Shown in pieces: positions 19,261 through 26,890 of a DNA stretch of 64,000 nucleotides; position 1 is the stretch's first letter, and the number at the start of each line of letters is the position of its first letter. The translations under genes were made by a program, and so were the position numbers. The stretch lies in assembly GCF_019443405.1 (NCBI RefSeq), contig NZ_CP080376.1:2728001-2792000 (forward strand), given 5' to 3'. The stretch comes from Brevundimonas sp. PAMC22021 (GTDB lineage Bacteria; Pseudomonadota; Alphaproteobacteria; Caulobacterales; Caulobacteraceae). The notes beneath the pieces are model-generated. The model worked only from the letters and a program-made list of their open reading frames with translations, did not search any database and was not told the DNA's origin.

Positions 19261-19664
19261 CGGGGTCGGGCATCCGGGCCGCCGGAGGGGCGGCCATGCG
19301 GCCGGGAGGCCGGGTCCTTGGGGCTCGCCAGCCTTGTAAGGACGGTTTTCACATCGTCAAGCAAACGGTCCCAGTCGCGCTCGGCCGTGCCCATCCGCGC
19401 GATGAACACATAGTCGCATCCCGCCTTGCCATGGACCGGCAAAAGGGCGCGGGCGGCCTCGCGCAGGCGGCGCTTGCAGCGGTTGCGGACTACGGCGCCG
19501 CCGACCTTGCGGGTAGCGGTGAAGCCCAGGCCGACGTGGGCCGAGCCGTCACGGCGATCCAGCCTCTGGATCACCACGCCGCCGCGCGCCTCGGAAACGC
19601 CTTTGGCGGCCGCCAGGAACTGGGGCCGCCGCAGCAGACGTTTGATCTGTAGGGTCTCGCTCAT
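19257..19664 (-). CDS. rnpA: Ribonuclease P protein component
   Basis: A 135-residue basic protein that assists the RNase P RNA in tRNA 5' maturation. The RNR signature is present in VVRNRCKRRLREAAR, with the N-terminal RLLRRPQFLAA and the YVFIARMGTAERDW block. The C-terminal 25 residues are a Pro/Arg-rich tail. It lies between rpmH and yidC as usual, but the small gene yidD often found between rnpA and yidC is absent: rnpA and yidC overlap directly. Confidence 0.95.
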   Translation of the reverse strand: MSETLQIKRLLRRPQFLAAAKGVSEARGGVVIQRLDRRDGSAHVGLGFTATRKVGGAVVRNRCKRRLREAARALLPVHGKAGCDYVFIARMGTAERDWDRLLDDVKTVLTRLASPKDPASRPHGRPSGGPDARPR

Positions 19665-19692
19665 GCGCGTCCTGATCCGGACGCGGGGGCGC

Positions 19693-19827
19693 TTACGCCG
19701 TCAGGCGCTTGCGGCCCTTGGCGCGACGGCGCGCAACGATCTTCTGGCCGTTCTTGGTGGCCATCCGCGCGCGGAAACCGTGACGGCGCTTGCGCACGAG
19801 TCGGGACGGCTGATAGGTCCGCTTCAC
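19693..19827 (-). CDS. rpmH: Large ribosomal subunit protein bL34
   Basis: A 44-residue strongly basic protein ([17 protein letters not shown] at the start, ending in [12 protein letters not shown]), the complete bL34 sequence, with a GTG start at 19827. AGGAG lies 6 bases before the start. It is the first gene of the rnpA-yidC-engB block and has its own promoter-like sequence upstream. Confidence 0.97.
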   Translation of the reverse strand: MKRTYQPSRLVRKRRHGFRARMATKNGQKIVARRRAKGRKRLTA

Positions 19828-19891
19828 GGTCGGCTCCTGACGTTAAAAGGTTGAGCGGCGGGCAAAAAGGCTCCGTCGCGGGAAGGGCGGG

Positions 19892-19920
19892 CGTATAAGT
19901 CGCATGTTGACGCGAGTCAA
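19892..19920 (-). promoter_or_regulatory. Probable sigma-70 promoter of rpmH
   Basis: On the minus strand TTGACT (-35) and TATACG (-10) are separated by 17 bases and end 65 bases before the rpmH start. The -35 lies within a perfect inverted repeat GTTGAC-GCGA-GTCAAC (19906-19921). That repeat also carries a GANTC site, and a second GANTC lies at 19931-19935. Confidence 0.6.
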
Positions 19921-19956
19921 CGCCGCGGACGAATCTTCGAGGGAGCGGGGCATCCT

Positions 19957-20703
19957 ATGACGCAGCGATCGGCGAGGGAATGGGGACTGCGGCTCTTGCC
20001 GCTGGTCGCCATCGCCGGCCTGGTCGTCGCCTTCTTCGCCCTGGGCCTGAACCGCTGGCTGTCGATGGAGATGATCCGCGAGCACGGGCTGGGGCTGCAG
20101 GCCTATGCGCGGACGCATTTCTGGATCGCGCTTCTGGTCTTTGTCGGCGTCTATGCGCTGGCCACCGCCTCGACCATTCCCGGTCCGGTGTTCCTGACCC
20201 TACTCGGCGGGCTGATGTTCGGGCCGTGGATCGGGGCGCTGGCGCAGGCGACGGGCGCCACGATCGGCTCGGTCGTCATCTATTATGTGTACCGCACCTC
20301 GATCGGCACTTGGCTGAGGGCCAAGCTCGCCAGCGACGCGGGGCTGATGGACCGGCTGGCGAGGGGACTGGATCGCAACGCCTTCACCACCCTTTTGACG
20401 CTGCGGCTGATCCCGAGCGTGCCGTTCGTGCTGATCAACGCCACGGCCGGCATGATGGCCGTGCCGATCCGGCCGTATGTGGTCGCCACCTTTGTCGGCC
20501 TCCTGCCGTCCACCACCATCTACACCTGGATCGGCTCGGAGCTGGGCGAACTGTTGCGACGCGGCGTGCGGCCGGACCTCGATCTGCTGTTGCACCAGTT
20601 CTTCTGGCCGCTGATGGGGGTGGTGTTCCTGTCGCTGCTGCTGCCGGTGGGCATCCGCCTGGTGCAGATGGCGCGCGGCCGGCGTGGGGTGCAGCCGGCG
20701 TGA
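19957..20703 (+). CDS. TVP38/TMEM64 (DedA-like) family membrane protein
   Basis: A 248-residue integral membrane protein with about six hydrophobic segments. It has the family's central block: TIPGPVFLTLLGGLMFGPWIGALAQATGAT read in parts, then LRLIPSVPFVLINATAGM. TVP38/DedA proteins are linked to lipid scrambling and membrane homeostasis; the substrate here is unknown. Its stop overlaps the GTG start of the histidine kinase (GTGA), which implies a joint function in envelope sensing. That is inferred from coupling, not shown. Confidence 0.88.
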   Translation: MTQRSAREWGLRLLPLVAIAGLVVAFFALGLNRWLSMEMIREHGLGLQAYARTHFWIALLVFVGVYALATASTIPGPVFLTLLGGLMFGPWIGALAQATGATIGSVVIYYVYRTSIGTWLRAKLASDAGLMDRLARGLDRNAFTTLLTLRLIPSVPFVLINATAGMMAVPIRPYVVATFVGLLPSTTIYTWIGSELGELLRRGVRPDLDLLLHQFFWPLMGVVFLSLLLPVGIRLVQMARGRRGVQPA

Positions 20704-22121
20704 GGGCGCTGTTCCAGCGCATCGCCGCCGGGTTGAAGCCGGATGGGCTGTCGGCGCGGCTGCTGCTGCTGACGGTGGTTTTCACCCTGGCGGTGGAGGT
20801 GCTGATCGTCGCGCCCAACGCCTCGGCCTTCCATGAGCGATGGCTGCAGGATCGACTGCAGGCGGCGGAGCTGGCGTCGGTGGGCGTCGAGGCCCTGCCC
20901 TACAGCGCGGTGGAGGACGACACGGCGGCCGAGCTGATGCGGATCGGCGGGGTGCAGGCGGTGGCCCTGACGGAAGAGGGGGTGCGCCGCCTTCTGCTGC
21001 AGGCGCCAAACCTGCCGCGCGCGCCCGAGCTGATCGACCTGCGCCGCCAGGACACAGTGGCGCGGCTGGCCGATCCGTGGCGAACCCTGGTCGGGCACCC
21101 GGACCGGTCGCTGCGGGTGCAGGCGCGGCCCCGCTATCGATCGGGCGATTTCATCGAGATCGTCACCCCGGCCGAGCCGCTGAAGCAGGAGCTGCGGGCC
21201 TTTCTGCTGAACAGCCTGCTGGTGTCGCTGCTGATCTCGGCCACGGCCGGCGCCCTGCTGTATCTGTGTCTGGCCCTGCTGGTGCTGCGGCCGCTGCGGC
21301 GGGTGACCCGCTCGATCGAGCATTTCGCCGCCGATCCGGAAAGCCAGCCGGACGCGCCGTCGGATCGCCACGACGAAATCGGCCGGGTCGAGCGCGAGCT
21401 GGCGCGCATGCAGGAAGAGGTGCGCCAGTCCCTGCGCTCGCGCGCGCGGCTGGTGGCGCTGGGCGAGGCGGTGGCCAAGATCAACCACGACCTCGGCAAC
21501 ATGCTGGCCTCGGCCCAGATGACGTCCGAGCGCCTGGCCGCCTCGCCCGATCCGCAGGTGGCCAAGGTGCTGCCGCGGCTGGAGCGGGCGCTAGGCAGGG
21601 CCGCGGCCCTGACGGCCAATGTGCTGCAGTACGGCAAGAGCGAGGAGCCGCCCCCGCAGAAAACGCGCGTGCCCCTGGACGCCGCCTTGGCCGGCGCCGC
21701 CGAGGACGCGGGCCTGATGTCCGGCGGCGTGCGGCTAAAGGCCGAGGTTCCGGCCCGCTTCGTGCTGAAGGCGGACGGTGATCAGCTGCACCGCATCCTT
21801 GTCAATCTGATGCGCAACGCCCGTCAGGCCATCGAGGGCGACGCCGCCCGTTCAGCCGATCGGCGCGGACGCGGCGTCATCACCGTCACCGCGCGTGGCG
21901 AGGACGGCTTCTGCGTGCTGCGCATCGCCGACGATGGACCCGGCATCCCGCCGCGCCTGGCCGAGCGGCTGTTCGAACCCTTCGTCAGCGGCCGCGCCTC
22001 GGAGGGCACCGGCCTCGGCCTCACCATCTCGCGCGAGCTGGCCGCGCTTCACGGCGGCGACCTGCGGCTGGTGGAAAGCGGCCCGACAGGCGCGGCGTTC
22101 GAACTGCGCCTGCCGGGCTGA
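20700..22121 (+). CDS. Membrane sensor histidine kinase, no adjacent response regulator
   Basis: A 473-residue kinase with a GTG start at 20700. One N-terminal membrane segment (about 20-38), a periplasmic region to about 165 and a second segment (LLVSLLISATAGALLYLCLALLV) are followed by a HAMP-like linker with DEIGRVERELARM. The H-box is ALGEAVAKINHDLGNMLAS; the phospho-acceptor should be the His in NHDLGN. The ATPase part has the N box LVNLMRNARQAI, G1 DDGPGIP, F box LFEPFVSG and G2 GTGLGL. It overlaps the TVP38 gene. No response regulator lies nearby, so its partner is elsewhere. Confidence 0.92.
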   Translation: MRALFQRIAAGLKPDGLSARLLLLTVVFTLAVEVLIVAPNASAFHERWLQDRLQAAELASVGVEALPYSAVEDDTAAELMRIGGVQAVALTEEGVRRLLLQAPNLPRAPELIDLRRQDTVARLADPWRTLVGHPDRSLRVQARPRYRSGDFIEIVTPAEPLKQELRAFLLNSLLVSLLISATAGALLYLCLALLVLRPLRRVTRSIEHFAADPESQPDAPSDRHDEIGRVERELARMQEEVRQSLRSRARLVALGEAVAKINHDLGNMLASAQMTSERLAASPDPQVAKVLPRLERALGRAAALTANVLQYGKSEEPPPQKTRVPLDAALAGAAEDAGLMSGGVRLKAEVPARFVLKADGDQLHRILVNLMRNARQAIEGDAARSADRRGRGVITVTARGEDGFCVLRIADDGPGIPPRLAERLFEPFVSGRASEGTGLGLTISRELAALHGGDLRLVESGPTGAAFELRLPG

Positions 22122-22130
22122 GCCGTCCGG

Positions 22131-23222
22131 TCAGGCGGCCTTCAGCGTCGCCATGTCGATCACATAGCGGAAGCGCACCTCGCCGTTCTCGACCTTGGTG
22201 TAGGCGTCGTTGACGTCCTTGATGTCGATGATCTCGACTTCGGGGGCGATGCCGTTCTCGGCGCAGAAGTCGAGCACGTCCTGCGTTTCCTTGAGGTTGC
22301 CGATCAAGGAGCCCGCCACGCTCTGGCGCGATCCGGCCAGCTTCATGTTGTCCACGCCGTCGACGACGTCGAGGTTGCCGACCACCACAAAGGTCGCGTC
22401 GCGCTTCAGCAGGTCCAGCAACGGACCCACTTCATGCTTCTCCGGCACGGTCGAAAGGATCAGGTCGAAGGAGGCGGCGAGCGGCGTCAGCGACGTCTTG
22501 TCCGTCTCGACATAGGCGGCGTCGGCGCCGAGCGACTTGGCCAGCTCGATCTTCTCGGGCGTGGAGGTCAGCACGGTCACTTCCGCGCCCAATCCCTTGG
22601 CGAGCTTCAGCGCCATGTGGCCGAGGCCGCCGAAGCCCAGGATCGCGACCTTGTCGCCCGCCTTCACGCCCCAGTGCTTCATCGGGGAAAAGGTGGTCAC
22701 GCCCGCGCACAGGATCGGCGCCGCCGCCTTGGGATCGAGACCCTCGGGGATGCGCAGCACGAAATCCTCAGGCACCACCACCACGTCGGAATAGCCGCCA
22801 AAGGTGTTGTCGCGGCCGTACATGTTGGAGCCGTCCTCGGTCATGCCCTTGGGCGTCATCGGACCGTTGTAGGTGGCCAGCCAGCTGTTCGGACCGGCGC
22901 AGTAGTTCTGGTCGCCCGCCTGGCACGGCTCGCACTGGCGACAGCTGTCGATCATGCAGCCGACGCCGACCATGTCGCCTTCCTTGAAGCGGCTGGCCTC
23001 GGAGCCCGTCGACTTGATGCGACCGACGATCTCGTGGCCCGGAATGCAGGGGTAAACGGTGTTCTTCCACTCGTTTTTCACCTGGTGAATGTCGGAGTGA
23101 CACACGCCGGTATAGAGGACCTCGATCACCACCTCGTTCGGCTTGGGATCGTCGCGCTCGAACTCCATGCGTTCGAGTTTGGCCTGCGCGGCCTTGGCGC
23201 CGTAGCCGACGGACTGGATCAT
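22131..23222 (-). CDS. Zinc-dependent NAD(P)-dependent alcohol dehydrogenase (YahK/CAD type)
   Basis: A 363-residue medium-chain dehydrogenase. Catalytic zinc ligands are in TGVCHSDIH and PGHE, with a later Cys at CAGVTTF. The structural zinc Cys set is CRQCEPCQAGDQNYC. The nucleotide motif is GFGGLGHMA. It belongs to the group of NADP aldehyde reductases like YahK and cinnamyl-alcohol dehydrogenases, likely reducing aldehydes in the cytoplasm. It follows a small hypothetical gene and a Gfo/Idh gene on the same strand. Confidence 0.93.
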   Translation of the reverse strand: MIQSVGYGAKAAQAKLERMEFERDDPKPNEVVIEVLYTGVCHSDIHQVKNEWKNTVYPCIPGHEIVGRIKSTGSEASRFKEGDMVGVGCMIDSCRQCEPCQAGDQNYCAGPNSWLATYNGPMTPKGMTEDGSNMYGRDNTFGGYSDVVVVPEDFVLRIPEGLDPKAAAPILCAGVTTFSPMKHWGVKAGDKVAILGFGGLGHMALKLAKGLGAEVTVLTSTPEKIELAKSLGADAAYVETDKTSLTPLAASFDLILSTVPEKHEVGPLLDLLKRDATFVVVGNLDVVDGVDNMKLAGSRQSVAGSLIGNLKETQDVLDFCAENGIAPEVEIIDIKDVNDAYTKVENGEVRFRYVIDMATLKAA

Positions 23223-23291
23223 TGGGGAACTCCGCTGAAAGGATCAGCGCGTCTAACCCCGAAAAACCGCCTCTAGTTCCAACGGCTTGGC

Positions 23292-23555
23292 TTACTCCAG
23301 CCCGTCCGTGGTCACGATAAAGGGGCGGCTCTCGGCCTTCGCGGCGGCGGCCAGTTCGTCCTGCACCAGATGCCAGCGGCGCACCCGCTCGTAATCGATG
23401 GCGTGCTGGGGCGCGGCGTTCAGCCAGTCCTGGAAGGTTTCCATCTGCCCGCGCGCATCGGGCGCGCCGGGTTGAGGCAGGCTGGGCACGTCGGGCAGGA
23501 CGCGCGCCACCTCGGGTGGGATCGGATAGTCGCCTGACGAGGTCGCAAGGATCAT
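23292..23555 (-). CDS. Small hypothetical protein (87 aa)
   Basis: An 87-residue protein starting at ATG 23555 (MILATSSGDYPIPPEVARVL) and ending FIVTTDGLE. No signal peptide or membrane segment. The middle (FQDWLNAAPQHAIDYERVRRWHLVQDELAAA) looks helical. It sits 9 bases after the Gfo/Idh stop and 69 bases before adh on the same strand, so it is probably co-transcribed. I do not recognise the family. Confidence 0.5.
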   Translation of the reverse strand: MILATSSGDYPIPPEVARVLPDVPSLPQPGAPDARGQMETFQDWLNAAPQHAIDYERVRRWHLVQDELAAAAKAESRPFIVTTDGLE

Positions 23556-23564
23556 GAACGGAGC

Positions 23565-24632
23565 CTACGCCGCGCCGGGCCGGATGGGCAATCCGTCCAG
23601 ACACACTTCGCGGCCCTGCTCGGCGCTGATGCGCGCAGTCTCCAGCACCGCCATCACCGCGACCGCCTCATCCGGCGGCACGGGGTTGGGCGCCCCTTCC
23701 AGCAAGGCGGCGGCTATGCCGTCGTAGTAGCGGCGGTAGTCGCCTGGAACGCCTGGCGCCGGCTCGCGCGCTCCAGTCGCGCCGTCGATGATCTCGCCCG
23801 GTTGAGGATCGACGCCCCAGCCGGCGCCGCCGGCCCCGCCGGTCGCCTTCAGCTGTTCCTCTTGCGGGTCGAGACCGTGGCTCAAAAAGGCCGCCCTCGT
23901 CCCCTGCACAAGGAAGCGCGGATCGGGCTCGGCGCTCAGCATGTCGGCGTGCAGGATCACGCGCCTGTCCGGGTAGCGCAGGACGACGTGGGCGTAATCG
24001 CAGGCCTTGCCGCCATCGCGCAGGATCGTGAGATCGGCGCTGACGCCCACCGGCATGCCGAACAGCACCAGCGCCTGGTCGATCAGGTGCGGACCGAGGT
24101 CGTACCAGACGCCCGCGCCAGGCACGTCCGCCTCGCGCCAGCGGTCTCGGACTTCCGGCCTGTAGCGGTTGAACCGGCTCTCCAGTCGCACGATCCGGCC
24201 CAGCCGGTCCGCCTCGACCAATGATTGCAAAGTCAGGAAGTCGGCGTCCCAGCGACGATTGTGGAACACCGACAGGAGCCTTCCCCGCGCTTCGGTCATG
24301 CCCACCAGTTCGACGGCCTCGGCCAGCGTCAAGGTGAAGGGCTTGTCCACGACCACGGCGCGGCCGGTCTCGAGCGCCTGGCGCGCCAACGGCGCGTGCT
24401 CGGCGTTGGGCGCGGCGACGACCACCAGCGCGATGTTCGGATCGGTCAGGGCGGCGGCGAGGTCGGGGACGACCTTGGCGTCCGGCAGGCGCGCGTGCAC
24501 CGCTTCGGGGCGGCTCGACACCACCGTGTGCAGCCGCAGGCGCGGCGAAGCCCCGATCAGCGGCGCGTGGAACGTCCGTCCCCCATAGCCAAATCCCACC
24601 AGGGCGACGTTGAGCGGCTGCGCCTGAACCAT
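23565..24632 (-). CDS. Gfo/Idh/MocA family oxidoreductase
   Basis: A 355-residue NAD(P)-dependent dehydrogenase. An N-terminal Rossmann motif LVGFGYGGRTFHAPLI is followed by the conserved VVDKPFTLTLAEA (EKP-like) block and a C-terminal alpha/beta substrate domain with GVWYDLGPHLIDQAL. Members oxidise or reduce sugars, inositols or other cyclic polyols; the substrate cannot be told. It is divergent from the cytochrome b gene. Confidence 0.9.
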   Translation of the reverse strand: MVQAQPLNVALVGFGYGGRTFHAPLIGASPRLRLHTVVSSRPEAVHARLPDAKVVPDLAAALTDPNIALVVVAAPNAEHAPLARQALETGRAVVVDKPFTLTLAEAVELVGMTEARGRLLSVFHNRRWDADFLTLQSLVEADRLGRIVRLESRFNRYRPEVRDRWREADVPGAGVWYDLGPHLIDQALVLFGMPVGVSADLTILRDGGKACDYAHVVLRYPDRRVILHADMLSAEPDPRFLVQGTRAAFLSHGLDPQEEQLKATGGAGGAGWGVDPQPGEIIDGATGAREPAPGVPGDYRRYYDGIAAALLEGAPNPVPPDEAVAVMAVLETARISAEQGREVCLDGLPIRPGAA

Positions 24633-24687
24633 GGCTCCGACTTAAGCGCCATTGTCGGCGCGCGCCACTCGTGACAAGCCTTTCTCC

Positions 24688-25437
24688 ATGCCTGAGCCGC
24701 GCCGCAGCCTCAAAGCTGATCGTCCGACGCCCGAGGGCGGCTGGTTGATCTATCGCCACCCGGTCGTCGTGCGCGTCACCCACTGGATCAATGTCGCGGC
24801 GGTGGTGGTGCTGCTGATGAGCGGGCTGAACATATTGGCGGCGCATCCGCACCTGTACTGGGGCGTGCGGTCCACCTTCGCCGATCCCTGGCTCTCCTTT
24901 GGCGAAATCCCGGCGGGGGTGATGATCCCGCAGGGGCGGGACCTCGCGGCAGGGCGGTTGTGGCATTTCGCCTGTGCCTGGCTGTTCGTTCTGAACGGCC
25001 TGATCTATCTGCTCTACCTGGCGTTCACCGGCCGGCTGGCGCGGCGCATCTGGCCGACGCGGGATGACCTTGCGGGCTTCTGGCGGTCGGTCGGCGACCA
25101 CGCGCGCCTGCGCTTCGATCATGGCGAGACCGCCCGGCGCTACAATGTGCTGCAGAAGATCAGCTACGCCGCGATGATCCTGGTCGTGCTGCCGATGATG
25201 CTGGTGACCGGCCTGTCGATGTCGCCCGGTTTCAACGCCATCGGCGGGGTGTTGCTGGAGCTGATGGGCGGACGCCAGTCGGCGAGGACGCTGCACTTCC
25301 TGTCGGCCGGCCTGATCGTGGCCTTCATCGTGGTGCATGTGGGACTGGTGATCTGGACCGGCGTCTTCAACAACATGCGCGCGATGACGACGGGCTGGTT
25401 CGCCATCCGACCGTCGAATGGGGACGAACGGCGATGA
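24688..25437 (+). CDS. Cytochrome b/b561-family membrane electron carrier
   Basis: A 249-residue membrane protein with about four hydrophobic helices and the family's heme-ligand histidines: HPVVVRVTHWIN near the N-terminus, LWHFACAWLFVLNG, LHFLSAGLIVAF and IVVHVGLVIWT. It matches the cytochrome b subunits of hydrogenases, thiosulfate reductases and formate dehydrogenases. It overlaps the next gene, a molybdopterin oxidoreductase, by four bases (ATGA), so it most likely exchanges electrons between that enzyme and the quinone pool. ATG 24688 is preferred to a TTG at 24652. Confidence 0.87.
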   Translation: MPEPRRSLKADRPTPEGGWLIYRHPVVVRVTHWINVAAVVVLLMSGLNILAAHPHLYWGVRSTFADPWLSFGEIPAGVMIPQGRDLAAGRLWHFACAWLFVLNGLIYLLYLAFTGRLARRIWPTRDDLAGFWRSVGDHARLRFDHGETARRYNVLQKISYAAMILVVLPMMLVTGLSMSPGFNAIGGVLLELMGGRQSARTLHFLSAGLIVAFIVVHVGLVIWTGVFNNMRAMTTGWFAIRPSNGDERR

Positions 25438-26195
25438 ACCGGCGGCGCTGGCTGAGCGGTGCGGCGGCGGCGGCGCTGGGGGCGGTGCTGGCGGGGTGCG
25501 ACCGGATCGCGGCTTCACCCACGGTGCAGCAGGCTTTGCGGATGGCCGAGGGTCTGACGCTGCGGGCTCAGCGCCTGATCGTGCCGCGAGACGCCCTGGC
25601 GCCGACCTACAGCCGTGCGGAGATCTCGCCTGACTTCCGACCCAACGGCTCGATCGATCCGGCCGCGTCCGACTATGTCCGGCTGCGAGACGGCGGCTTT
25701 GCCGACTATCGGCTTGAGATCGGCGGCCTGGTCGAGCGAACCTTGTCGCTGTCGCTCGGCGAACTGCGCGCGCGACCCGGCCAGAGCCAGATCACCAAGC
25801 ACGACTGCGTGGAGGGCTGGACCTCGATCGCCGAATGGACAGGCGTGCGCCTGTCGGCGCTGCTGGACGAGGCGGGTCTGCGGCCCGAGGCCCGCTTCAT
25901 CGTCTTCCACTGCTTCGACGCGCTGGATCAGACCGAGAACGGCGTCAGGTATTATGAGTCGATCGACCTGATAGACGCACGTCATCCGCAGACGATCCTG
26001 GCCTATGCGATGAACGGTCGGGTGCTTCCGGTCGCGCATGGCGCGCCCTTGCGGCTGAGGGTGGAGCGGCAACTCGGCTACAAGCACGCCAAATACATTC
26101 GCCGGATCGAGGCGGTGGAAAGCTTCGACGCGATCGGCGGCGGACGCGGCGGCTATTGGGAGGATCTGGGCTACGCCTGGTACGCCGGCATCTGA
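25434..26195 (+). CDS. Molybdopterin-dependent oxidoreductase (sulfite-oxidase fold), exported
   Basis: A 253-residue protein with an N-terminal NRRRWLSGAAAAALG signal (twin-Arg type) and a lipobox-like VLAGC. It should be exported folded and may be lipid-anchored. The sulfite-oxidase molybdopterin domain is recognised by ITKHDCVEGW, whose Cys is the expected Mo ligand, then WTGVRLSALLDEAGL, YYESIDL, and the C-terminal RRIEAVESFD. It resembles MsrP/YedY-type enzymes but is shorter. Partner cytochrome b is directly upstream. Substrate unknown (sulfoxides or other oxidised residues are possible). Confidence 0.85.
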   Translation: MNRRRWLSGAAAAALGAVLAGCDRIAASPTVQQALRMAEGLTLRAQRLIVPRDALAPTYSRAEISPDFRPNGSIDPAASDYVRLRDGGFADYRLEIGGLVERTLSLSLGELRARPGQSQITKHDCVEGWTSIAEWTGVRLSALLDEAGLRPEARFIVFHCFDALDQTENGVRYYESIDLIDARHPQTILAYAMNGRVLPVAHGAPLRLRVERQLGYKHAKYIRRIEAVESFDAIGGGRGGYWEDLGYAWYAGI

Positions 26196-26209
26196 GCGCG
26201 GACCTTGCG

Positions 26210-26234
26210 GGAACTATCGGCGTTCATTGAAGTT
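26210..26234 (+). promoter_or_regulatory. Possible EcfG-type general stress promoter for the DUF4142 gene
   Basis: GGAAC (26210-26214) and AGTT (26231-26234) are separated by 16 bases and end 26 bases before the ATG at 26261. The alphaproteobacterial EcfG/sigma-T consensus is GGAAC-N16/17-CGTT, so one base differs. DUF4142 genes are often stress-induced in this class, which fits. Confidence 0.45.
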
Positions 26235-26260
26235 CTGGTGCCGGAACAACGAGGATATCC

Positions 26261-26818
26261 ATGCAAAAGCTCATCGCCGGCGCCGTCTGCGCCGCCGCCC
26301 TGATCGCCGCCGGCGCCGCAAGCGCGCAGTCCGCGCCTCAGGCCTATCGCTACAACTGGACGCCGGCCGGAACGCTGACGCCCGCGCCCTCGCCGATGGA
26401 CTTCCTGATGCTGGCCGGCGGCGGCGACCAGTATGAAATTCAGTCGAGCCAGGCGGTGCTGGAGACGACCCAGAACCCCGAGCTTCGTCGCTTCGCCCAG
26501 ATGATGATCGATCATCACACCAAGACCAGCGCCGACGCCATGGCCGCCGCCCGCCGCGACGGCGTGACGCCTCCGCCGGCGATGCCGGCCCAGCACCAGG
26601 CCGCGATGATCAATGCGCTGAAGATGTTCCAGGGCGTCGAGCGCGACCGCCTGTATCTGACGCAGCAGCAGATGGCGCACAAGGAAGCCTTGGGCGTGCA
26701 CAAGACCTATTCGGAAGCCGGCACGTCGCCTGCGCTGAAGGCGGCAGCCACGGCCACCGTGCCGATCGTCCAGCGCCACCTGGCCGAGGTCGAGCGGATG
26801 ATCGCCGCCGCTCGCTGA
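26261..26818 (+). CDS. DUF4142 family secreted protein
   Basis: A 185-residue protein with a signal peptide (MQKLIAGAVCAAALIAAGAASAQS, cleaved near residue 23) and the ferritin-like helical DUF4142 domain. Its motif is seen in QYEIQSSQAVLETTQNPELRRFAQMMIDHHTKT. DUF4142 proteins are periplasmic and of unknown biochemical function, often induced in stress. A terminator follows. Confidence 0.9.
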   Translation: MQKLIAGAVCAAALIAAGAASAQSAPQAYRYNWTPAGTLTPAPSPMDFLMLAGGGDQYEIQSSQAVLETTQNPELRRFAQMMIDHHTKTSADAMAAARRDGVTPPPAMPAQHQAAMINALKMFQGVERDRLYLTQQQMAHKEALGVHKTYSEAGTSPALKAAATATVPIVQRHLAEVERMIAAAR

Positions 26819-26840
26819 TCACGCGCTGCGAATCCAAAAG

Positions 26841-26870
26841 AAAAGGCCCGGCGTCGCCGCCGGGCCTTTT
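26841..26870. terminator. Bidirectional intrinsic terminator between the DUF4142 gene and nrdB
   Basis: AAAAGGCCCGGCG-TCGC-CGCCGGGCCTTTT: a stem of more than 10 bp with T-runs readable in both directions, placed between two converging genes. Confidence 0.9.
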
Positions 26871-26890
26871 TGCTGTCGGTATTGCTGTGA

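Noticed and set aside
24652..24687. Upstream TTG start for the cytochrome b gene
   Set aside because: It adds 12 residues without family resemblance and has no ribosome site; ATG 24688 is kept.
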